Shown: piece after piece, positions 37,442 through 50,061 of the stretch
How the letters are laid out: each line of letters opens with the position of its first letter
Position numbering within the stretch: position 1 is the stretch's first letter
DNA from: Antedon mediterranea
Taxonomy: Eukaryota > Echinodermata > Crinoidea > Comatulida > Antedonidae
Direction: 5' to 3'
Assembly (NCBI RefSeq): GCF_964355755.1
Contig: NC_092670.1
Location: forward strand, 28,817,795 to 28,881,794
DNA length: 64,000 nucleotides
Made by a program: the position numbers and the translations under genes
Notes under the pieces: model-generated
Seen by the model: the letters and a program-made list of their open reading frames with translations, nothing else
What the model was told of the DNA's origin: nothing
The model's database searches: none

Positions 37442-40400
37442 CTATTCCTCCAGAAACTGTGCAGCAACATTTCCTCCGCATTTCAACAAAACTTTGTATA
37501 ACTTATCAACTGTGGCATTTGCTTGCGTTTGCCATGAATCAAGGATTGCTTTACCTGGCTCAGAACGGGATACTAAGTATTCAGCCAATCTTTTATCAAG
37601 TCCAAGTCCAATGGCTATCCAAGTTAATCCGCTTCCTGGTGTGGTGCCTGTTAGATCAAAATAAAATAAAAATATGATACAAGAATAATATGATATACTC
37701 AATTTGAAGTTTGCGTCATAATAGTGCATTTTCAGGTATAAGAGATCAAATAATGTTAGATGTACAGAACAGCTCAAGGTATTAAAAACGTTTTATACAA
37801 TACCATAATCGTAACTACATTTTTCTAATTATTAGATTTAACTTGGGAATTAGTTGAAATCTACGGACAAAATTAATGATAATTGTCACAAATAGTTAAG
37901 CAAGCATAGGTTGCAAGCGTTCTGTCCGTTCCATTTTACTACATAACATTTTACATCAACTCGGCATTTTAAATAAGCCCAAAATCCTGGATCGTTTACA
38001 GGTTCGAAGTACGAAAATGGAATTTCAATTTATTTTTATATTGCGAATATGTATGTTGTATCATGGTTGTATCAGCATTTAAAAATAAATAAACCTATAT
38101 AACAGCAATTTCGGGTAAAAGATCAGTAAACGATTAGTACAGTGCGCATACTGTAGCATGTAATATTTAGACTCGCAGCATCATATTTGCTTATCTTAAA
38201 GGTGCATGATTATAGTTATACCCTTCCATAAAAGTATAAAAAAAAGTTAGTAAGACATAACAATTTAATTCCTTGCAATTTACTTAAATATAACCTTTCA
38301 TCATCATCCTCATAGCATTATTAGTACCATTTTCACTTCATTATTTGTATATTAGTGAATATGATTAGAAAAAACATGCACTTACTATCTTTAAGCATGT
38401 TAAGTTCCATGCGTATATTTGAATGAACACCATAGGGCAAATCTGCAAAGTTTTTATGTGGAGGTGCCTGAGTACCTGTGACAAAGATATATGGTACTGG
38501 TATTAAATGCAACATTTAAGGAATACTGTAATTTAACAAATTGTCTATGTTCAGCTAAAACTTCTTTCTGACTTCATAATAATATAACTAGGATTACAAA
38601 TACGGTACTAGCGATTGTCTCATAGAAATATACCTGCCTTTGTATGCAGAACATACACAGAAAATAGGTAGGAATTTTTATATGTTGTTCATTTGATCGT
38701 GAACATTTAAAAATTTATATTCAACATGCTAGTAATGAATGATTTTTTTTTCATGAAAATCAAAGATTGTCCAAAATTTGTTGTTGAATATGCTATTTTA
38801 ATGTCACCTAATAGTTATCCACTTTGACCATCGAAAAAAAATGAATTTACCTAACAAAAACTGTAATTTAAAACAAAAAAATAGTCAAATTGGCCAATGG
38901 GTTTTTTTCTACGAAAGTGATTAACGTTATTAAAATTACAAAATAATCTATTAAAATTCTGATTCTATTTATCATTTTCATGTTTTGGGGGGATAATAAA
39001 ACTTTAAGTAAGTGTTATCTGTTCAATGTGGATAACAAAAATGTATTATATTGTTTGTTTGATGAGATATTTACAAACATGATTTTATTAAATCATGCGT
39101 AAATTGCTGAAGATTTAAAATTGATCTCAAAATAATTGACGAACGAAAACAATATTAAAAACACTATTGTACTATCCCTTTCAAATGAATTTCAATTTTT
39201 CTGGCATTAAATTGTCTAAGAAAGCAACATTTACCAACAATTCCAATCTTAACATGTTCACGTATTTTTGAAATTACATCTTCTCTTCCCTTATATTTGC
39301 CCTTCACTTGACGTAGACTGCGCACAAAATCTTGAAATGTCTGTAGCTTTTTCGGTTCATCACTTAATAAGTCGGGATTTTCGTGAACAAGTATTTCTAC
39401 CCACTTATCAAGAACATTTGAGACTTTTAAATTTGAATTCAATTTCTGAAAAAAAAACTTTATTTTGTAATATACAGTATACAACCAAGATGAAATGAAC
39501 CCAAGATCAAATGAACCCAAGATCAAATGTCAAACAATTGCAGCTGCAAATTTCACAACAATAATAATGCCAAAACAACTTACTGATTCAAATTGTTCAT
39601 TCAGTTCATCACTCCACTCCATTTCAGCGATTATGTTTTCAACTTCATCTTTTTCAAATTGCGCGGACATATCTAATTCTTTTTTAAAGTCCTTAAATGT
39701 TCTGCTTGACTGTGTTTTCATAAATTTCATGAAGAATAACTCAAAATTGGACAGTTTTCTTCCTGTTCAAACAATCAAATGAACAATAAATTGGAAATCA
39801 GAATTTAATGCGATAATTATATAGATAGATGGATAAAAAATATATTTCAGACAAAAAGATCAAATTAAATGAATATTTTTTAATTGCATAGTACAAATAT
39901 AATCATTAAAACAAAAGTAAAAGATATAATTACAAAATTCCTTCAATGGACTTTATTGTATATATTCTTATTCTTGAAAAAACGAAAATGCTAAACGATT
40001 ATCTTTCATATGTTTGAGCAATTTGATTTAAAAAATGAATTACAAGTACAAATAAGTAGAGTAAGGACAAGTATCAAAACCAATGTAAAGCAAAGGCAGA
40101 TAGTTCTGGCTACAATTAACTACTCTGTGCGATGAGCTCCTTTTAAGTGCACCCAAATCAAGCCAAGTGTACACTGGTCTTCTAGTCCATATCCAAGAAG
40201 ACTTGTTTCATCACCAGAACTATGAACAAGGAGTGCCTTGAACCTGTGAGGTCAGGGGTACTACAGTACTTCATTCGCAATATGCAATGAATTTTTAAGT
40301 AGTAGAGCTGTAGCTTGGTGGTTCATGCTTGCCTTCCAATCCCAAGGAACAGGGTTCAATCCTGACCTAGTGCAGGGTTCAATCCTGACCTAGTGCAGGG

Positions 40401-43400
40401 TTGTAACTCAGGGATGTAACTCACGACTCTTTCAATTCCACTCTTTAATGAGACTTTAAAATAGTTTATTCATCCTGTAATTGGTGAGTTACTCACTGTT
40501 TTATGCATATAAAATTTAAAAAAACAAAAACATTTTGGACAAACAGAAGGCCACAATTGTCTTTTGTCATTCTTTTTATTTGTAGATTCTTTGTTAATGG
40601 GTATCATTGATTCACATTTTCATGGGGATCCTATAGAATTTCTTAGTTTTGAGTCACAAGTAAAATAAAAAATATCTTACCTGGACATTGAGTTTGAGTA
40701 GAAAGCTTGGAATTATGATCATGTCCATCGACACCCTCAAGACTAGGCTCTGCCTGAATGGGAAGATGTTGCTGATTTGAGGCCTGTTTCTGGAAACTAG
40801 CCTCTGCTTGTATAGGTAGACTAAGTATTTTACCTTGGTTGACGTGATGAGGTAAATAGGCTGGCTCACCATTAGGTTGTACTGTTCTGAGATATTGAGG
40901 TTGGTTGACAACACCACCTTGCTGATGGTGAGGCTGATTGACAACTCCACCTTGCTGATGGTGAGGTTGATTGACAACTCCACCTTGCTGATGGTGAGGC
41001 TGATTAACAGCTCCACCTTGCTGATGGTGAGGTTGATTAACAGTTCCACCTTGTTGATGGTGAGGCTGATTGAAAGCTCCACCTTGCTGATGGTAAAGCT
41101 GATTAACAGCTCCACCTTGTTGATGGTGAGGCTGCTTGAAAGATCCACGTTGCTGATATTGCTGTTGTTGATTTTGATAAACAACTCCTCCCTGGTGATG
41201 TAGTTGATGGTGAGGTTGATTAACTGCTTCTGTATTCTGATCATTTCCAGTAACTTTATCAGGTGTAAAGACAACTTGTTTTTTAATTATTTAATGTTAG
41301 GGACAGAACTAGTTTTAACTAGATTTGAACTCGTCACTATGGATGAAATTTGGATACGTAGAATATGGATGCGCGCTCTTTTAAATGTCATGAACTATGA
41401 CGCAAAATATGAAAATACGACTTTTATAATTCAACTGGCCATATGATGACATCACAACATCCGATGCGCAAAATTTGTACATGAATTCGTATCTACAATT
41501 CAACAGCTTCCAGAAAACGTTTTAATCATGAGTATCACTTTTATTCTAAGGACTTCTAACATATTGGAATTTACTGTAATGATGAAAAAAAGTGATCATG
41601 CATTAATATGGCTAACCAGACATTGTGACATCATTGTATGGCCACCCGAATATAAAATATATAATTTTTGTATCTTTCGTCATAGCGCATCACATTTAAT
41701 AGAGTGCATCTCCACTTATCTGTTTTCCATTTTCACCCTGATTTTGATATTTTCTAGGTCAATTAACTATATTTCGCATGAGTTAAAAATATTTTAATTT
41801 TTATGACGTCGTCTAAAAATGAAAATAACGTGGGTCACTTATTTTCATCTTTACAGTAAATTTCAATCTGTTATAGCTCGTCAGAATAAAACGTGATAAT
41901 CATGATTAAAACGTTTTCTGGAAGCTATTGGATTGTAGATACGAATTCATGTAAACATTTTGCCAATCGGAAGTTGTGATGTCATCATATGGCCAGTTGA
42001 ATAAAAAAAGTTGTATTTTCATATTTTGTGTAATAGTTCATCACATTTAAAGGGGCGCGCATCTATATTTTACGTATTCAAATGTCTTCTACACGTTATT
42101 ATGTGGTTGCTGAGATAATGTCCTTCCGAAATTGCTATCTTAGTGTTTCATTTTGATACCGTCGCCATGTTAAAAATAAGAATAAACGGGGGGTCCCGTA
42201 ATTTCAACTATTCTACACTGTATGTAACATGTATACAGATTATACCGTTTGCACTGTATATACTATATGACACAAAATTGACAGAATTCAGCACTAACAG
42301 CATATGATATTCTTCAGTTCAGGTCATAATGCCATAATCTTTTTCCGTGTGCAAAATTACAACGTATGACGTGCGCATGGCGTTTGTTGTGCGGATAACT
42401 AACTCGTCAAAGTGACGAGTTCAAATCTAGTTATAATAGCACTAAGACAAAATTTGTTCCTTATATCTCCTAAACCGCAAATCCGATACTACCGCCGTTT
42501 GATTAGTTCCATTAGTCTATATTAAAACGGTAAATTTGTATGAAAAATGTGTTTATTAGACCAATTTCTTTGCAAATGTTCGCCAATCCTCGGCCGTTTC
42601 CCTGCCAGCAAAACCAATCAAGCATGCAATATTCAATAGCAATTAAAGAGCGCCACAGGCAGCAGATTATCGTTGTTGGAGTATGCAATTGGTGACCAAA
42701 TAAATCCCGAACTGGATGGACGGTATAGTTCTCAGCTCATGAACCCATTATTTATTAAACAATACAAAATATAATACTGTACAACAATCAAAAGAACAAT
42801 ATTTATAAGTGTGAACAGGGAAACAAACTTTCTTTCTTAAGAATACAGTAAACCTATTTCAGTTTCTTTACTATAGGGTAGAAGGCGCTCGAGTCCGGGA
42901 TGACAGAGCACAACTGGTGCTCACCAGGGTTCAATTTAGACCAATCCTGGTTACCGACAAGGTTTGCGTTTAGTTTTTCCCTCAGTTTTACTATATGAAC
43001 AGCACTAGAGAGGTTTCACAACATAAAATAAACACAATATTATATGCGTATTTGTTAGAAATGCCACATACACAAATCCATTTCTAGAACATGTGTATGC
43101 ACATAATTTACCTCTGCCAAGGAGGTGGTATATGTAATCGGTAGCGTGTGTTTGTTTATTAGCAGGGATTACTCAAAAAGTAATTACAAGATCTTTACCA
43201 AAATGAATATACAGATAGATATGTGGTCAAGGACCATTCCATTAAATTTTGGGACCATGGTCCCAATTCTGGACCACTTTTTAGTATACTTTTCAGACCT
43301 GCTAGTGTTAAAAGATAGGACAGAATTTTTCAAAAGCCGGCGAGCAGTCTTAAAGTAACAAGTAAACTGAAATTGCATTTTCTCAAGAACTACTTGTCCA

Positions 43401-46400
43401 AAAAAACTTAATTTTCATACAACAGGCAAGAGTTATAATTTGTGATTTGTAATTTTGAAACATAATTTGATTTAATGTGCACGTTTTTTTATGCGAGCCG
43501 AGTAGTTTTGTTTGATTTTCGCGATGCAGTTCTATTGTTGGTCAACTGAAGCTACACATGCTTGTAGTGAAATTAGCCTAAATCACAAACAGCATTAAGA
43601 CACACACAAATATATATATTTTTTTTTTACCGGAGAAATCTTATGTAGGAGACTTTTACAGTAGGCAGAGGTATGCACTCTCGGAGTGGCTTTCAAGTTT
43701 ATCATGGTACCCGTCCATTGGTTGGGTACCTGCTAGTGATAATAATTTATACAAAAAATGTACAAATGATTCTTACCATATTTAGGGTATGGTATCCTGA
43801 ATTTGTCACAAAATTCAATGATGACATCATTACGATCGCTTTTGTGCAAAGCTTCCATCAAAACTTGTGGTGTTGCATTTAATCCTACTTTCCCACGCCA
43901 TTTTTCCATTATAGCATATGCCACCTCAGCAACATCATTTTCTTTCCTCTCCACTATGTGAATTTCATCATTATTCAATCCAAGACTTCTAGCAAAATCC
44001 TTTATTTCTCGTACCACACGTTTTTTTAAAAAGTTAATCATGTCATTAGTGACCAAGTTTGCCTAAAAAAGTTTTTGGAAATGTGTTTTTTGAAATCTAG
44101 ATTCAAAACATGCCAGGTTATATTCAAATAAAAACAAACAAATAATGTACTTTTATATTATTTTGGGTTAGTAAACGTCATCAAAAGTTCTCAAATATAC
44201 ACTAGTACTATTCATTGCAAAAAAACTATTTTTTTCATCTTGTTACTTACTTTCGATACTGGTTGATCTTCTTTTGGGTAATTGGTTGGCTGACCTGATG
44301 CCTTAGTGATACTAGCACTGATCAACTTACTGCATGGTGCTGAAGTCTCCTTTGGCTCCACTGACATCAAAGGCCTCTTTAACAAATATCAACATATATT
44401 TCACTTCTTTTAAAATTCAAAATATTATATACAGTATTATTAATATAAGAGCATTCAGGGATTTTATACCTTTACCAAGGGCTGCAAACATTTTATTTGA
44501 CAGCTCAAAATATGCTTCCCATGATGCCCAGCCATGGCAGTGACCAACATAGTGAAGCATATAAGAGAGTCCACCAACTCAGCCCCACCACAAAATTGCA
44601 CTTTTCTTTTTTTTAGAGCGTAAAATGCTAACAAAATCTAAACAGACAAAGGTTTCTCATTCATGATAACACACACAACATCCTGCCATTAGTAGGATTT
44701 TATAATACATCGTCTAACAGACAAACACACATACACATATCACAGACAAAATAATAACCTCCTTTGTAGAGGCAATAAACTAAGATTAACTGGTTTAGAC
44801 ACTAAGAATAATGTTTTTTTATATTTTATTCGGCAATCAGGGTCATATTAGTTTGGAAGATATTTCAGTACGGTAAGCAGGTGTTGGTTCTGAAATGTGT
44901 TACAAACCAAACAATGTTTCACAACATCCAACTAGAGATCAACAAAGTGTAATCGGAATTTAGCCTTTTTATAAACATTCACAAAATTGAAAATTTTAGA
45001 ATTGATTCTTATTTTTATAAATATTTCTTTGTGTGGATAACTATACAGAATATGAAGAGGTGGACCAAGGATTTTTATATAGAATGGACCGATATTGAGG
45101 ACAAAGTTGTCTAGGAGGGTTTGGTGGCATGTTCTCCGGGAAAATATTTTTCTAGACGACTGGAGATACTGTAGCATCTGAGGCGTTTTGGCCGGTTGAT
45201 AATTATCCGAGTATATAGTGTCTTATGTTTAAAACTGTAAGAGTCTTTAACACCAGGCCTGCTCCGCCTGTTCGACTCAAGTTCAAGTTCAGATCACATT
45301 GCAAGTACAGTATTAGCGACTTTTCGTTTCGACGCTACGAACATATATCATCTAAGCCCCTTTTTAACAGAGCTGTGTGCCAGGAATATTGCGGGAATAT
45401 ACCATTACCATGCCGGAATGGTTTTCTGTGAGAACATCACACATCGACATGACCTGCTTTAGACCTACAGTAGTAATATTCTAGGGATATTCCCCGCAAT
45501 GCCAGAGGGGCATTCTGTGAGAACGTAACGCCGTTATAATTCCTCGTCGAGGCTTTGACACTTTGCGCGGTCAAGTGTATCACTTTGGCGCCGATTCAAT
45601 TAAATTAACAATAATAATGTCGAACTGGAGGGATAATGAGATAAGAGAGCTGCTTAAAATAAGGGGACAAGAAGAAATTTGTAGCATAATCTATAGGCCT
45701 AGGGCCTAGGCCATAGCTCTTTGTTGGTGCCTGACCCTTCGTCGCCGCCTTGTAACTTGTACAGCCTTCTAAGGTGTTTTACAGATTGCCGATGACGGCT
45801 AATTAATTGCTGTACCTGTATAATATGTGCACAATATACTGTACATAGCATGTATTGCATAAATATGCTATAAAGGAAGATAATAATTTGTAACTTAAAA
45901 TTCGTTGCCATATATCGCTAGACAAAAATAATAACAATAAAGGACGCCCTCAATAATTATTTTGTCAGAGACTTTTTATTGGCCGAATATGCCCGACTCC
46001 TTTCCCACAGAAAGCCGGTATATACCGGTTATATTTCCGGCACGATAGTCCGATGAGAATGGGTATATGCCGGTAACGATACCGGCACGACGGCAGCATA
46101 ATACTGGTATATTGCAGGCACATCTGTGTGAATGGGGCTCTATTGGTGCATAGCCGGCCATGCGGAGCGTCGTAAAAGCAGAACACAAGCCTTTTGATGT
46201 AACGTTACGGTGTTGAGTTTTCAAATCGTTAAAGATGAAAACTGCTAATATTTACACATTTTTAATGGTTTCATGGTTCTTTCGCGCATTGTTGGAACAT
46301 GCAGACGTGAAGTATTGTGAAACCATGGCCGGTCACATGCAGACGGTACCGCATGAAAATTGAAAAAGTTACAGGGTTTGATGCTCAGCCTAGGACATGT

Positions 46401-47958
46401 TTTCGCTGATATTTTAATCTAGGCTTACACTAAAGACAAACATTAAATAAAATTGTTTTTATATTATAATTTAGTTTTTTTAAACTTGTTTGTTTGTTTT
46501 AAAATATCAAACTTTCAATGTGTACAAAAAAGGAGAAAAAAATTGTTGTGTTTTAAAATTCAAGAATTATCAACGTGTACGTATTTTGTCACAAACTATA
46601 AATACGTAATTTGTGAACCATTTGATTTGAATTCGGGTTAAACATCAACAATTAGAGATTTTAACGATTTTTAATGTTGAACTTAATTACTCCCTTTTCC
46701 TGTAAAATTGTTGATAAAATCGTATGTAATGTAAATGGGTGATGCATCAATACCATACAGTATACATGTGTATCATCACAACCCATGGTTTGGGCTACAA
46801 GGTTTGCAATGATAAACCTTTAAACTACTTACAAACAATCAATAATTTAAAATAAGTACTGAAAGAAAAAATCCTGAATCCTTCAACAAAATGAAGTGCT
46901 ACAAATAGGGAGTTGAAATTGGGGTAATTACACCCCTGGCATATCTCAGAAAGGACCCCGGATAACCATAAACACCATCTCTTTTTTAATCCTGTAACTG
47001 AAATTGTTTATACCGTAGTTACCGTTTCATCAGGTAGATCTCTTACTAAAGCCATCTCTGCTGATGCTGCAGCTCCACCATCCTCTGGTTGTTGACCAAC
47101 TAGAGTATCTTCTGGGAAGGATTGTGGTTGTGTTGCTGAATCTGGAGAAAAATCTGGAGGAAGAAGATATGACATGCTGGGTGTAAATATTATGTAACTA
47201 TAACTTATTGAAGAAATGTTTTTATATCAGCACTTAAAATACACACATTATTGCCAAAATAACAATTTAGAATAAGATATCAAATAGTAATGAATGTTCA
47301 AAATGGTACAAATATATCATGCGGCGAATAAAAGGAAAAGTTGTATTTAAATAACAAATTTTCATCTTTCACCATATGAAATTATTTCTACCATTTCACA
47401 AATATAAAACAAATTACACATAAAAGTTAAAGTACAAGAGGCCAATAGTTAAACTATTCAAAGAGGCAGTTCAATTATAGATGGTGCACACATAATATGA
47501 TTATTAAAAAACCTAGTGTGTTTGTTAATTTATGCACAATCATCTCCTACAATCTTCTCTCCTTTTTCATCATCTGTACATCAAGCAAACATAGTATAGC
47601 AAGATGTATTTAATTTTTAACTGACTGATTGAAGAAAGGTATTGTAAATTAATCTTGTATTATCTCTTTAAACAGAAAAACATTACATACGTTTCTTTTC
47701 ATAGATGTTGATTTTCGGACTATCTGCATCTATGTTCAGATTCTCAAACGATTTCAAAACATCTTCATAACATTTAGTGTCTTCATACTTTTGAAGTCTT
47801 TTTATTGTGGTCTGCATAGTGTGGTATAATTCATCGTAATTGGATTGCAACTGTTTTAAACTGCACTTTAAATGCTTGTTTTCTTCTTGTAGTTGCATCA
47901 CATAATCATGTATTCTTTCTTTGCCTGACATAGTCATGCATGTTCTCAAATCAGACAT
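37442..47958 (-). CDS. Multi-Death-domain protein with coiled coil, nine exons
   Basis: Exons in coding order: 47958-47691, 47153-47023, 44376-44251, 44062-43777, 41274-40681, 39762-39584, 39445-39235, 38475-38386, 37647-37442 (stop 37444-37442). GT/AG sites and all eight phases agree; the total is 2091 nt, 696 residues. Exon 1 (1-89) is a coiled coil (MQLQEENKHLKCSLKQLQ). Exons 2-3 are Pro/Gln/Ser-rich. Exon 4 (176-270) is a Death domain: FLKKRVVREIKDFARSLGL, MEKWRGKVGLNATPQVLMEA. Exon 5 (271-468) carries the 11-residue repeat PHHQQGGVVNQ. Exons 6-7 (469-598) look like a divergent Death domain: FKDFKKELDMSAQF, VLDKWVEIL, FQDFVRSLRQVKGKY. Exons 8-9 (599-696) are a Death domain of MyD88/IRAK flavour: DLPYGVHSNIRMELNML, LDSWQTQANATVDKLYKVL. 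The likely role is a cytosolic adaptor in innate-immune or death signalling; I recognise no named orthologue. Exon 2 could instead start at 47141 (same phase, four residues shorter). Upstream non-coding exons are unknown. Confidence 0.8.
40300..40505 (+). repeat. tRNA-derived SINE copy in Death-domain gene intron
   Basis: AGAGCTGTAGCTTGGTGGTT (A box) and AGGGTTCAATCCTGACC (B box) are followed by the tail TTTATTCATCCTGTAATTGG and TGAGTTACTCACTG. The B-box block GCAGGGTTCAATCCTGACCT is locally duplicated. It lies antisense to the Death-domain gene, in the intron between exons 5 and 6. It belongs to the same family as 3638-3790. Confidence 0.65.
40877..41110 (-). repeat. 33-bp in-frame coding repeat (11-residue unit)
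   Basis: About seven units of 33 bp inside exon 5 encode PHHQQGG plus VV, AV, TV or AF, then NQ. Two minus-strand frames and one plus-strand frame stay open through the exon because 33 is divisible by three and the unit lacks stops. The His/Gln frame is chosen because only it joins in phase to both neighbouring exons. Copies differ mainly at synonymous or Val/Ala positions. Confidence 0.85.
41316..42433. mobile_element. 1.1-kb inverted-repeat element in intron 4
   Basis: Ends read TAACTAGATTTGAACTCGTC and its complement. A second inverted block of about 95 bp (GGCCATATGATGACATCACA inward to CAGAAAACGTTTTAATCATG) mirrors 41895-42000. No protein is encoded. It starts only 42 bp upstream of the exon 5 acceptor, so it probably supplies the branch-point region of that intron. 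Confidence 0.7.
43108..43700. mobile_element. CCAAGGAGG-type dispersed element in intron 4
   Basis: The left part reads TTACCTCTGCCAAGGAGGTG, GTGTTTGTTTATTAGCAGGG and ATTACTCAAAAAGTAATTAC. The right part reads GGCAGAGGTATGCACTCTCG with GAGTGGCTTTC. This combination is, to my knowledge, a very widespread non-coding repeat in marine invertebrates. The frames inside it are not protein-like. Confidence 0.6.
45225..46225. repeat. GC-richer dispersed repeats in intron 2
   Basis: Several blocks share CCGGAATGGTTTTCTGTGAG / GCATTCTGTGAGAACG and CCGGTATATACCGG / GGTATATGCCGGTAACG motifs in both orientations. They are separated by AT-rich DNA, and a CTAGGCCTAG block sits near 45700. The pattern suggests ends of short TIR elements nested in this intron. 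No coding potential recognised. Confidence 0.45.
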
Positions 47959-48429
47959 ATTTTTTTTCTTATTTTGAAGAGTTGAGACTATAGTAAAAAC
48001 AAATATTAATAAAAAAAATTAAGTTTTCTAACTAGGAGTCTGTACAAATACCTAGGGCTTATCAAGTTGAAGGAAATGTGTATTTGAAGGTAATGTAGTT
48101 TATACTGTACTTAGTAGGGACGTACAGGTATTTGTGTCCATCACATGCTTCAATTGTCTCAGCAGAATAAAAAAAAAGCAACTAGGCTCAGGCCTTTTGA
48201 AGCTCTAGTCTATTAAGTTGACGGACGGCGGATGGACGGACACTCAGACAGACAAAAAAATGAGATGAGGCACGAAAAACTAGTTGTAGATTTTGTAGGA
48301 ACAAATTTAAAAGACAAGTGTAAAGCTCAGCTTCAGCGTTTGTGCACAAATTTGCACATTTTTAATTTTAAAAATACAATCGAATAACGCTGAAGTCTAA
48401 CTAGCCTAAATGCCCTATATACATTAGAC

Positions 48430-49181
48430 GGCTCTACTGCAGTTTCGCACCACACTGTTAAATCTTCGATTTCTCGCTTAATATTTTTCTCACACCCACA
48501 TCATACAATTTTGGGCCATTATGTAACATGTTTCCATGATTTAGCCACCGTTATATTACCTTTATCACAATAAAAAATGCCTTTCAAAACAGCTCCATTT
48601 CCGCGAATACCTCGATCGAACTGTGGCCATTTTAGAATCAGAAAATTGCCAGAAATGAATGTATGTTTTAAGAGTAAGTAAGAGTGGTTTTTATAAAGAA
48701 CCAGCTAGCTCACTGTACATATTAAAACGGCGACGATATGAGTCTGTATATAAAACATTGATAGGACCTATTAATATGAATAATAATACTAATATTATTA
48801 ATAATGAAATGTTAATTAAACCTCTATTTCGCCACCTGAAAATATTTCTTGCCTTTCAAAACTAAATAGGCCTATATTATTATGTGTAATCGGATTTTAT
48901 AACACTGGCCTCTATAGTTTCTACATTTTTGGGGGAAAATGAAGCATACATTCTGGCAATTAAGTGATAAATATAAGATGGCGAACATTTCGCAGTGTGT
49001 TGACATCGAGTTCAGTATTGTTTAAAATGTTTTGAAAAGTATTGTTATTTTTAAAAAAATACTTCGTAAGTGGTCGAATCGTATACACATGTTACATAAT
49101 ATTATGTTGTGAGTGTGAAAAAGAAAAATTTAGGTGAGAAATCGAAGATATAACAGTGTGGTGCGAAACTGCAGTAGCGCC
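48430..49181. mobile_element. 752-bp TIR element with 8-bp target duplication
   Basis: CATTAGAC lies on both sides (48422-48429 and 49182-49189). The ends are GGCTCTACTGCAGTTTCGCA and the complement of GGCGCTACTGCAGTTTCGCA, with homology running on through CCACACTGTTA and more loosely to about 100 bp. The interior is non-coding. An 8-bp duplication fits hAT, P or Merlin elements; the GG start slightly favours Merlin. It sits 470 bp upstream of the Death-domain gene start codon. Confidence 0.8.
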
Positions 49182-49194
49182 CATTAGACATAGG

Positions 49195-49590
49195 CGCGCC
49201 TAGGCCTAGTTAGTAGGCGTTGTTGTAGGCCTCTACTAGCCTAGCTAGATAGAGGCTAGTATATGGGCCATCCATGGCCTAGCCTAGGCTAGCTAGGGCC
49301 GCCCACCTAATAAACCACTAGCCTAACTAGCCTAGACTAGGCCTAATCCATTGAATTCCACGTCATGTTACTTCTGTTAAGTGTTAGTAGGTCTAGCCTA
49401 ACTACTAACTAGGCCCCTAACTAGTAGTAGTAGTAGTAGGCTACGCCTACTAGCCTATATAGCCGCGTCCCGCGCCTAACTACTACTGGTACTACTAAGC
49501 CTAGCTAGCCTAGATCTAGGCCTAGCCTAGCTAGTAGTAGAGAGGCTAGGACTAGGTAGGCCCTAGGCCTAGGCCTAGGTCCTACATTTT
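49195..49590. repeat. CTAG/GGCCTA-rich low-complexity block
   Basis: About 400 bp is built largely from CTAGGCCTAG, GCTAGCTAG and TAGTAGTAG words in both orientations, with little intervening sequence. Because the words are palindromes the strand is undefined. No gene. Similar shorter patches occur at 14690-14740 and 45695-45715. Confidence 0.8.
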
Positions 49591-50061
49591 TCATAGAACA
49601 CAAAAAAACAAGAAACTTTACTTGCCCAAAAACAGAAAGGAGATTGTACATAGGGCCTATGTTATTTGTAATGGATCAATCTGGTTTAAAAAAAAAGTGT
49701 TTATAATAAGTTAATAAGACTAGGCTAGCCTAGGCTAAGCCTAGAGTTTGTCTTTACAGTATCACCTCACCAAGGAAGAGACTACCCCGTGCCCGTGTTC
49801 GATTTCGTATGCTTGCCTAGCTCAGTTTTTAAGCCGCCCTCTACGTTCCATTCAATCTCTGGAAATTCCCAGAGTGTCAAAAACAGAGACATGACGTCGT
49901 TTTAGGGAAATCCCCTAATAACAAATAATAGAACGGGATAAATAGATGAAAACTGAACATTTGTAAAATTATATTCAGCCATAAAATGTTATCAGTAATT
50001 ATCACTGTACTTATACCAGGCCTGCCCTAGGCTACATTTTCTTCTGTCTCTCCTGGCTTTA

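Noticed and set aside
40654-41274. Minus-strand frame of 206 residues with ISKVELSI-type repeats, and a plus-strand frame over the same DNA
   Set aside because: These are alternative frames of the 33-bp coding repeat. Only the PHHQQGG frame enters and leaves the exon in phase with its neighbours.
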